64,000 nt of DNA from Elymus sibiricus (lineage: Eukaryota > Streptophyta > Magnoliopsida > Poales > Poaceae), in NCBI GenBank assembly GCA_039707655.1, contig CM077665.1, positions 307,396,486 through 307,460,485 on the forward strand, read 5' to 3'. The notes beneath the pieces were generated by a model. It was not told where the DNA came from. It ran no database searches and saw only the letters and a list, made by a program, of their open reading frames with translations. Positions 54,925 through 64,000 of this stretch are shown here, one piece after another. Within the stretch, counting starts at the first letter, position 1, and the number at the start of each line of letters is the position of its first letter. A program made the position numbers and the translations under genes.

Positions 54925-54942
54925 TGGCGCCGTTGCCGGGGA
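54925..54942 (+). other. Primer-binding site, tRNA-Asp type
   Basis: A perfect TGGCGCCGTTGCCGGGGA ten bases after the LTR end at 54914. Confidence 0.9.
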
Positions 54943-55150
54943 GGAAGCGGTCTCTTCTACGTGCCTATCGTAGGCGCCGAGGGGACTCCACCATCATCTA
55001 CCAGGTTCCTAATCACAAACCTCATCTCCTTGCAAATACATTATTTGCCATTTGCCTCTCGTTTTCCTCTCCCCCACTTGACCAATTTGTCGTTTTATCC
55101 GTCCTCTTTTTCGTTTGCCTTTTTCCCGTCAGATCTCTTGCTTAGTCATT

Positions 55151-56005
55151 ATGGCTAGTTCTTCCTTTATTGAATGTACTCCCGATAATGAGGTTCTTAA
55201 TTTTAAGCAAAGGGGAGGGGAGAACCTAAAAGATGCTTGGTATAGGATTTGCAATGCTCATAATAGATCTATCCATAAGCAATCTATCGTTGTTCTTCTT
55301 CGCAGTTTTTATGTTGGCATCACCACTTGGTATAGATTCGTCCTTGATACGATTACCGGTGGGAATTTCTTGATGTGTATATCTTTAGATGCTTTTAATG
55401 CTTTGGGAAGTTTAGTGGGATCACCACCTATCATGATCAATGAAACAACTTTAACTCTCGAACACGTTATGGAGAGATTAGATGCTATTGAAAAGAAGAT
55501 GATTACTAAAGAACATCTTGATGATATAGATAAAAAATTGGATAATCTTGCTAATAAAATTGGGTCTAAGGCGGGAGATGCTTTTAAATTGCTTAAAGAA
55601 AAATAAACCGCAGTTAACGAAAGGGTAGAAGAGAGCCCTTACCGGATTGATAAGTTGGAAGAGATTTTTAGTAATTTGGGCTCAGCTTTTTCTTCTATCA
55701 AAACTATTGAAAAAACTCCCGTAAAAATTGGCAAGGCCACGCAAGTCACTAAGAACAAAGTTGCTACACCTAGTAGTCACAAGGGGGATCTTAAAATTAT
55801 TAGTATTCATCCCGACTTTGTTGAAATCATAAGGGACCCTATTTACAAGAGTGATTTTTTTTGTTTTCTTCCTAGGAGTGTTGTCATCAAGAATATGCAT
55901 GCTAAATCCCTAAAGAAATCTAGTTGTGTGATTGAAGAGTTGAAAACCAAGGATGACAATACTTGTATCTATGTGTTATGCCTAGCTAGGGGCGTAAAAC
56001 GATAG
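55151..56005 (+). pseudogene. Gag-like protein of the Athila-like element, one in-frame stop
   Basis: It starts MASSSFIECTPDNEVLNF. Residues ~15-35 carry RGGENLKDAWYRI, followed by SFYVGITTWYRF and a helical ERLDAIEKKM region. A TAA at 55604-55606 ends the first 151 codons; reading resumes in the same frame (MEEIFSNLGSAFSS at 55655) to 56005, ending LARGVKR. No zinc knuckle is visible. The first half aligns with 16979-17446. Confidence 0.75.
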
Positions 56006-58450
56006 CGCTTGTTGCGAGGCAACCCAATGAATAAATAAATTTTTGCTTTTTTCCTTTCTGTTTTTGAGTGTTGACACAATTACGGCTCTGTTATGATTGT
56101 GTTTTTATGGTTTATTTAGTGTTTGTGCCAAGTAAAGCCTTTAGGATGATTCATAGGATGAGTAGAAGCGATGCTGAATCTGAAACAGAAACTATGCGTC
56201 CAGTATATGAATTTTCATTTTTTGCTGGAACGTGATCTTGAGCTGAAATTTTAACAAAGTGTTGCTATACAAATTCCTTACGTTTCCCTAATTGTTCATA
56301 ATTTTTAGAGTTACAGAAGTATGGGTAGAGTACAGATTACTACACACTGTTCAGTTTAAGACCGTTTCTGTTTTCGTTGCATTGTGTGCTTGTTTTGATG
56401 AATCTATGGGTTATATTGAAGGGTATGAGCCATGGTAAAGTTACAATACAGTAGGTATAATGCAATAATAAAATATGAATAGGTTTGCAACAGTACCTAA
56501 AGTAGTGATTTACTTTATTATACTAACGGATCTCACGAAGATTTTGTTGAGTTTTGTGTGATTGAAGTTTTCAAGTTTTGGGTGAGATCACGATGGATGA
56601 AGGAATAAGGAGTGATAACTAAGCTTGGGGATGCTACCGCACCCCCAAGATATATCCAAAGATAAACAAGCAACTAAGCTTGGGGATGCCCCCGAGTGGC
56701 ATCCCCTCTTTCTTCTAACGACCATCGGTATTTTACTTGGAGCAATATTTTTATTCGTCACATATTATGACATTTACTTGGAGCGTCTTGTATCTTTCCT
56801 TGTTTTGTTTGTTAGTTTTTCCTTTGTATCCTTGCTGGACACACCTATTTGAGAAAGCCAAAATCATGCTATGATTTGTTAGAACTGCTTTATGTGCTTC
56901 ACTTAAACATTTTGAACTATAGAATTGCTCTAGTGCTTCACTTATATCTTTTTGAGCACGGTGTGCTTGGAAATTTTTGTAGAAATACTCTCATGCTTCA
57001 CTTAGATTAATTTGAGAGTTGGTAAATTTTGAAGAAATCCTCTCATGCTTCACTTATACCTTTTTGAGAGATGAAATCTTTATGCTCATGTGCTTCACTT
57101 AAATTTGTTTGAGATTGCCAAAAAGCAATGGCAATATATGAAACTAGTCCCAAAGTGATAGATATCCAAGGAGGATATAATAAAAACTTTCATGAAGATC
57201 ATTGGACAAATTAAACATGATTCCTTGTAATAGTTTTCTAACATGATGATAGTAATATGTGAGTCATGTTAGTGAGTAATTATGCTTAGTAAGAATATTG
57301 GTGTTAAGGTTTGTGATTCCCTATGCATGCACGAAAGTCAATAGTTATGCAATGAAGTTACATCCAATTTTGGTGCATTATTCGGTGTTAGTTATGTTCA
57401 ATGCTCACTTATGTGAATTTTCTTTTCTTGGTTTGGTTGCTTCCCAATCTATTTTGCTAGCCTCCATTTGTACTAAGTAGAAATACTACTAGTGCATCCA
57501 AAATCCTTAAACCAAGTTTTGCCTTATGAGTCCACCATAACTACCTATATGTGGTATTTCCATGCCGTTCCAAGCAAATTTGTATGTGCCATCTCTAAAT
57601 TTCAAAATAAATTTTCTCTTTTGTGTGCCCGTACCGCTCATGAAACGGTGGGGAGTGTCCAATATTTTTCCATGCTAGATGTGTTATTCTCAAGATGAGT
57701 GTTTATTCACTTGTCATTGTACGAGAGTGCGGCGGTAATAGGGATGCCCATTCCCGAAATGAAAAAGAAAAAAATTACTTTATGTTGTCAAATAATAAAT
57801 TCCTTGGAAAGAGTTGGTATGGAAGGCAACCGTGGATACGACCCGCCATGGAAAGTGAAAGTTTGGTGGAAAAAGGAATAAACTTTATTTTCTGTTTGGG
57901 AACCGCCAATGATATATCTAGCATGGAAAGTATTGTGAACTACTTTGTCGTTTTCGTTGACAGGAAAAGCATGCCACCCAAAATATTTTCTCTCTCTCAA
58001 TTTAAACCTTGAGCTCTGGCACCTCTACAAATCCCTACTTCCCTCTGCGAAGGGCCTATCTATTTACTTTATGCAATTTTTATTTTTTGCTTTTAGTCTC
58101 CATCTTCTCTTATAAGCACGAACTAGGGGGCACTATGATCGTACTTGAGCATTGGGCATAGCTAATATTTGAGTGTGTTTCATGAATGGATCAATGATTG
58201 AGCATGATGGGCTAGGGATAACTTTCTTTAGTGTTGATATTTTGAAAGACATGGTTGCTTGTTGACATGCTTGAGTATAGAAGTCATTATGTTAAAACTA
58301 GACTATTGCTTTGAATCATTATAAGTCCAAATGTCCATGCTATACAAAAGAAAAGAATGTGATGAACATGTTAGGCATCATTCCACATCAAAAAATCTGT
58401 TTTTATCATTTACCTACTCGAGGACGAGTAGGAATTAAGCTTGGGGATGC
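56006..58450 (+). other. Non-coding 3' half of the Athila-like element
   Basis: No coding motif. It contains degenerate repeats around a ttcacttata core (about 56880-57120), a conserved hairpin at 56682-56706 and three exact copies of AAGCTTGGGGATGC at 56621-56634, 56676-56689 and 58437-58450. The last abuts the 3' LTR and is the polypurine tract. The whole segment aligns with 25100-27500 on the opposite strand. Confidence 0.7.
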
Positions 58451-60021
58451 TGATACGTCTCCAACGTATCTATAATTTTTGCTTGTTCCATGCTGTTATA
58501 TTATCATTCTTGGATGTTTTACAATCATTTTATAACAACTTTATACCATTTTTTGGGACTAACCTATTGACATAGTGCCAAAGTGTCAGTTGTTGTTTTT
58601 GCTTGTTTTTTACTTCGCAGAAAATCAATATCAAACGGAGTCCAATCGCGACGAAATTTTTTGGAGATTTTTTATGGACCAGAAGACACCCAGTGGGCCA
58701 AAGAAGAGCCAAGAAGGTGGGCTGTGGGGAGCACAACCCACCAGGGCGCGCCAGGGGGCCCCCGGCGCGCCCTGATGGGTTATGCCCTCCACGGGGCCCC
58801 TCCGCACTGCCTCTGATGCCTATAAATTCCCAAATATTCCAAAAACCCTAGGGTAGTCGACGAAACACAATTCCAGCCGCCGCAAGTTCTAGAACATCGA
58901 GATCCAATCTAAACACTATCACGGAGGAGTTCATCTTCCTCATAGGTGCCTCTCCGATGATGCGTGAGTAGTCCACCATAGACCTACGGGTCCGTAGGCA
59001 GTAGCTAGATGGCTTTCTCTCTCTCTTATGATTCTCAATACAATGGTATCTTGGAGATCTATTTGACGTAAACTTTTGCGGTGTGTTTGTTGGGATCCGA
59101 TGAATTTTGAGTTCATGATCAGTTTCTATCCATGAATATTATTTGAGTCTTCTTTGATCTCTTATATGCATGATTACTTATAGCCTCGTATTTCTTCTTC
59201 GAATCTTTGGTTTAGTTAGGCCGACTAGATTGATTTTTCTTGCCATGGGAAGAGGTGCTTTGTGATGGGTTTGATCTTGCGGTGTTCTTTCCCAGTGACA
59301 GAAGGGGCAGCAAGACATGCATGTATCGTTGCTATTAAGGATAACAAGATGGGGTCTATTCCTACATGAATAGATCTTGTCTAGATCATGTCATCGTTCT
59401 TATTGCATTACTCCATTTTTCCATGAACTTAATACACTAGATGCATGCTGGATAGCGGTCGATGTGTGGAGTAATAGAGGTAGATGCAGGCAGGAGTCGG
59501 TCTATCTATCTTGGACATGATGGCTATATAATGATCATCGCCTTGGATATCGTCATGACTATTCAATTTTCTATCAATTGCCCAACAGTAATTTGTTCAC
59601 CCACCGTGCGCTATACTCATGAGAGAAGCCACTAGTGAACCCTACGGCCCCGGGTCTACTTTTCCATCATATTGCCTTCCGGTCTACGTTTTTGCACTCT
59701 TTGTTTTCAGATCTACAAAACCAAAAACCCAAAAATATATTGCTGCATATTTACTCTTTTTATTTGAGTTCTTGAGAGCTCTATCTCTCCTATCTATCAC
59801 TACCTAATCTATCTTATTACCGTAGAGAGATTGACAACCTCTCTTTCGCGTCGGGTTGCAAGTATTTGTTGTTTGTGTGCAGGTGCTACTTATTGGGTGG
59901 TGGTGATCCTCCTACTGGTTCGATAACCTTGGTTTCATAACTAAGGGAAATACTTACCGTCACTGTGCTGTATCATCCCTTCCTCTTTGGGGAAATACCA
60001 ATGCAGTCTCAAGCCACGTCA
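58451..60021 (+). repeat. 3' LTR of the Athila-like element, complete (1,571 bp)
   Basis: It begins TGATACGTCTCC right after the polypurine tract and ends CCACGTCA; the other copies agree on the end. This is the best reference LTR for the family in this window. Confidence 0.85.
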
Positions 60022-60885
60022 GAAGCCCCATGCTCCGTGCTGGCGGAAGTACTGTCGAACCGCGACTATGCCCACGCCCAAGTGGAAGCCCCATGCTCCG
60101 CGCTGGGTGTGGAAACCGTCGTCATACCCACTTAATGAACAAGTGTGTTGCCTTTCGCAAGCAAGGTTCTGGTCTCCTTAAAGTATTTATGGTGCTTGGT
60201 TGGAACCCGTCTGCAACGACTGCACTCTTGCTTTCTCCCCCATGTGCCTCGCGCGAGCAGGGGCTAGACACGGCGCCTTCACTCGAGCCGACCCCAGCCA
60301 CTTCAGGATGCCCAAGTGGTGGGCTCTGGATCACGGGTCCGGACCGGCTCTCGTGCGTACCACCTCGCCAAGACCCCGGGCCTGGTCCTGGTGTTTGGTC
60401 TCCTCGCACGATGTGCACGAACGAGCCAACAAGAGGGCGCCGTTCCGAAGGCAAGACCTCGAACCTCCCCGGGGCGAAACCCGCTCGAGAAACCCTGAGA
60501 GTGCTTCCCGAGGAGCCACGGACATCGAATAACGAGCAATAAGCCCTTGTGGTAGCGGGGTGCCCGGAGAAGTTCTCGTCCCGAGGTTTGCCCGGGGCGC
60601 CGTGGCCCGACGCCCAGACCGTAGCTGAGTCAGGCCCAGGGGCTTGATCACAGCGACGCGGGAGCAGTAAGGCAAGCACAGAAACGAGAAGAAACAACAG
60701 AGAATCAGTAAGGGCAGAAGCAGCCCTGACTAGGAACGACACGAAACTTAAGGCACAAATGCCGCAATCCTCCTTACACACCCCGGAGGGGCCAGCAAGG
60801 TTCCCCACATGAGACAACACAAAACAAGAGGGGCCGCGCCCAAACAATACCGCTCCCAAAGCTCCAGCCCCGGCGCTGCTGGTGT
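60022..60885. other. GC-rich unclassified segment
   Basis: A ~60-base direct duplication (gaagccccatgctccgtgct at 60022 and again near 60083) is followed by GC-rich sequence with open frames on both strands but no recognised motif. It may be the 3' flank or UTR of the B3-like frame on the minus strand, or part of an unclassified TE. Confidence 0.4.
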
Positions 60886-61307
60886 TCAGTCGGAATCTTC
60901 CTCCTTGACACGGGCTCCTAGGTAGCCCCCGGAGTCATTGTCAGAGCTATCATCACCCCCTGGGGAGGAGCTGTTGCCGTCATCACTAGTAGAACCGCCG
61001 CTGTTGCTGCCCTCCATGCAGCAGTCCAGGCGGCCGCCGGCCGACCCGAAGATCTTCACGAAGAGCGTGGCGGCCCCGTCGAACTTGAAGTGGAGCACGT
61101 GCCCTTCCTTCAAGCCGCGCGCATGGCAAAGGACTTCCACCTCCGCTTCAAGAACATGAAGCTGAAGGAATTGAATTCCGTCGCCACCCAAGAAGACCCG
61201 TCGCAGCAACCATCAGGCTGCAGCCATAGGCCCAGGCGTGCACGTTCCACCATCTCCCTTGCGAAGGAGTCAGGGAGCCAGAGCCAGGTGCGAGGTTGGT
61301 CGTCCAT
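60886..61307 (-). pseudogene. B3-domain-like frame, frameshifted, TE-associated
   Basis: It starts MDDQPRTWLWLPDSFAREMV at 61307 and reads through a segment with WVATEF and MFLKRRWKSFA. After one indel near 61130 it continues in another frame with ARGLKEGHVLHFKFDGAATL and FVKIFG, then an acidic Ser/Asp-rich tail ending REEDSD-like (VKEEDSD) at 60886. The pattern of LP.SF, W.F and GLKEGHVLHFKFDG matches the second half of plant B3 DNA-binding folds. I recall similar frames being repeated in grass genomes, which suggests mobile-element linkage. The LTR-type terminus at 61310 is only two bases upstream of the start codon. Confidence 0.5.
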
Positions 61308-61309
61308 CC

Positions 61310-64000
61310 TGTGATGCCCCAATTTCGACCGTACGCTAATCAAACACGCAATGCGTACGATCAAGATTAGGGACTCACTGATCGATATCACAACACAACA
61401 CTAGACACAAATTAAAGTCATACAGCTTCATATTACAAGCCAGGGGCCTCGAGGGCTCGAATACAAAGCTCGACAAGCACGAGTCAGAGGAAGCAAATAA
61501 TATCTGAGTACAGACATAAGTTAAACAAGTTTTGCCTTAAGAAGGCTAGCACAAACATAAGCAGCGGATCGAAAGAGGCGAGGCCTCCTGCCTGGGAACC
61601 TCCTAACTATTCCTGAGCGTCGGCACTCTCCACGTAGTAGTAGGCTCCAGCGGTGGTGTAGTAGTCGTCTCCGGCGTACTCCATCTCCTGGGCTCCGTCG
61701 TCTGAACGCGGAATCGTATCGAGGGGGAAAGAGAAAGCAAAGCAGCGGTGAGTACTCATCCAAAGTACTCGCAAGACTGACATCAGAACTATGCTAAGTA
61801 TGCATCAGTATCAAGGAATGGGGTTATATCTGGGCTGACTGCAGAAAGCAAGAATAGGGGGAAGGCCTAGTCCTATCGAAGACTAGCATCTTCAGCATCT
61901 TGCAGCATTAGAAGAGAGTAGACTGGTATCTCATATATAGCAATATTATTGTAGCAAATTTTATTAAGTAACCACGCCCAGAGATTCTTCCTTGACTCCC
62001 TGCGAGGAAGCAATCCCGGAGCCAACATTCATTTCAATGTAAATCACAGTTTTAGTTATATCAGGTCAAGGTACAACTCCAAGTCGTCCTGTTACCGTGG
62101 ACACGGCTATTCGAATAGATGAATTCATCCCTGCAGGGGTGCACCACATTCCCCAACACGCTTGATACCTCTGGCCGGACACACTTTCCTGGGTCATGCC
62201 CGGCCTCGGGACATCAACACGTCGTAGCCCTACCTAGGCTCAACGAAAAGGCCAGCCCGCCGGTCTAAATCCTAAGCGCGCATGGGTCATGGGCCAATCG
62301 CCCTTTGCACTCCTGCACGATGCGAACGCCCCCGAGGTTAGTCCTAGCACCCTTATAACAAGCGCAGTGCCGTTGCGGACCACTCGGGCGCGCGCCGCTC
62401 CATTGCTGATGTCCGAAGAGCTTCGGCTGATACAACGACGCTGAGTACCCATAACTTCCCCACGTGAAGGTTAGTGCGTAATAGGCCAAACGACCAACTC
62501 AGATCAAATACCCAACCCATTAGCATTTTATTAATGCGGGGCAAGCGCGACCCATGAAGTGCGGTCCCGTCGCCCCGTCTCGAGGGTGTGTGGCAAGGGC
62601 CTCTCCTGCCCGTCCACGCCTCATCATCATCAAACCGTGGGTACCCCTCAGGGCCGACCCATCACCAACATGTTTCTGTAACCAGGTCATAGTAACTGTG
62701 TGTATAAAACATCAAGACGGAACCTCAGGAATCACCCTCAAAGGGTCCCGCTCGATGAAACCGTCAAGGTGGACTTAGAGGAATCACCCTCGAGGGTCCC
62801 ACACTTGAGGGGTTGCATGACAGAGTCATCGTCGGGAGTGGTGAAGGAGGAATCACCCTCGATAACCACGACCGACTAGCTACACTACAGAGTTAGCATC
62901 ATGAGTACTTCACGAGGTGTCACCCTCGGTACTCGATAGTAACTCTACAGAGTCGTACAAATAAGGGGTGTGCGGTGATGTGAGGGGCCTGGCTTGTCGA
63001 TCGGTTGACTGAGTCTTCGAGTCGTCGAGTCGTCGATGAAGAAGCAGGGGCAACTGGGACTAAGGGGTCACTGGGGATTCACTGATCAACCTATTCTAAG
63101 TAGTTGATATGATTGCAGGTATGGTAGTAGTTTATCAAAAATAGGCTATGCATCAGAATAGGAGCTAACTAATACAGTAGCAAAATCTAATGCAAGAATG
63201 AGAGGGAAAGAAATGGGCGATATCGGAATGCTCAAGGGGGGTTGCTTGCCTTGCTGCTCTGCGGCAAAGGACTGATCGTCGGCGGTGTAGTCGTACCCGG
63301 CAGCACCGTCAGTCTCGGGGTCTACCGGAGAGAAGAGGGGGGAAGAAACAATAAATATAAAGCACAGATGCAACACGATGCATGACATGGCAATATGCAG
63401 AGCTAGGCATGCACTAACGCAGTATTACACGTCGCAGACGGGTCGGAAGAATATCTGACGATATTTCCCGGGTCTCGGGCTACTACCGGACAGATGATCC
63501 TAATGCTAAATGTCCATGTTCATCATGCTAGGAGCATGTGACAGATGAACAGACATCATATTCGGATTCGTCTCGTCGTTCTGAGCAACTTTCATGTGTA
63601 AAGTATTTTCATCCGAGTTACGGATTATTTAATATTAATTTTTAAAGTTTTATTAATATTCTAAAATTAACAGATTTAAATTAATTCGAAAAAGCATTTA
63701 TGACGTCAGCATGAGCTCAACATTGCATCAGCAGTCAACAGTCTCAGTTGACTGGTCAAACCTGACATGTGGGACCCCCTTGTCATAGACTCAATGGCTA
63801 ACCAGGGTTTTATTAATTCGAAAACTGATTAATTATTAGAGGGGGCCACATGTCAGTGACACAATAGGCTGATTAATTATTTCTAACTTAATCTATTTAC
63901 TAATTAGGCTACTGACAAGGGTGGCCCACTTGTCATACACATAGGGGGACTGGGACCCACCTGTCATTGACTGGACCAGGTCCAGTCAGCAGGTTGACCT
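61310..64000. mobile_element. Large LTR-type repeat, right copy (inverted relative to 683-3439)
   Basis: It begins TGTGATGCCCCAATTTCG and runs beyond the window. It matches 683-3439 in reverse complement throughout, with many substitutions and small indels. It has four or so copies of gaatcaccctcga between 62725 and 62875. Small frames (for example 61521-61763 minus) are conserved with the left copy at only part of their length and are not convincing genes. Confidence 0.65.

Larger units (their letters stand above)
53553..60021 (+). mobile_element. Athila-lineage (Sabrina/WHAM-like) element, 5'-truncated
   Basis: The truncated 5' LTR is 53553-54914, the internal region 54915-58450 and the complete 3' LTR 58451-60021 (TGATACGTCTCCAACG...CCACGTCA). 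It is the same family as the minus-strand composite array, in opposite orientation. It has a perfect tRNA-Asp PBS, a Gag-like frame with one stop, no pol, a 2.4-kb non-coding 3' half with conserved repeats, and a polypurine tract. It is non-autonomous. Confidence 0.85.

Noticed and set aside
60122..60859. A 245-codon minus-strand frame with a hydrophobic N-terminus
   Set aside because: It has no recognised domain, overlapping open frames on both strands and GC-rich composition; support is too weak to call a gene.

Overview
This 64 kb window is plant nuclear DNA, most probably from wheat, Aegilops or a close Triticeae relative. It is almost entirely nested LTR retrotransposons, with one intact low-copy gene, canonical GT-AG introns, tRNA-Asp, tRNA-Lys and tRNA-iMet primer-binding sites, Stowaway/Tourist-type MITEs and tRNA-derived SINEs. 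No rRNA gene, tRNA gene, CRISPR array or prokaryotic-style operon was seen. TE family names (Sabrina/WHAM-like, Maximus-like) come from memory of Triticeae repeats and are tentative. Structural calls (LTR ends, target-site duplications or TSDs, PBS, coding motifs) were read directly.

Layout. 1-7481: truncated LTR elements, including a large repeat (683-3439) that returns inverted at 61310-64000, and two Copia 3' ends. 7482-10570: low-copy DNA with a promoter-like fragment, an AT-rich stretch, a foldback and a Stowaway remnant. 10571-13793 (minus): an intact six-exon gene for a 211-residue SAM-domain protein, the only convincing host gene. 13969-16417: small elements packed against its promoter: a SINE with TSD, three head-to-tail copies of a TAA-targeting TIR element (one with a 200-codon ORF), a Tourist-like MITE and a second SINE inside it. 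16901-45181 (minus): a composite Athila-lineage Gypsy array with two internal regions sharing a central LTR. One LTR is split by a non-autonomous element (18131-23981, TSD GTTGG) and another by a Sirevirus-type Copia (29007-43889, TSD AATAT). 45219-53556 (minus): an Athila-lineage Gypsy with gag-pro-RT-RH-IN broken by stops and one frameshift. 53553-60021 (plus): a 5'-truncated copy related to the composite array. 60022-61307: GC-rich sequence with a frameshifted B3-like reading frame. 61310-64000: the inverted partner of the left-end repeat.

How it works together. The SAM gene and its promoter look functional; everything else is mobile or decayed. The most notable signal is in the Sirevirus. 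Between pol and the 3' LTR it carries an extra gene of about 1,170 codons (now broken). Upstream of that gene is a gene-like GC-rich segment with a TATAAATA box, a pyrimidine-rich leader and a plausible 326-nt intron ending 8 nt before the start codon, so the extra gene may be expressed from its own internal promoter. The same element has a second Gag-type domain inside Gag. The Athila-like elements repeat their polypurine tract internally next to a conserved hairpin, and the non-autonomous element carries two strong perfect hairpins just upstream of its TATA box.
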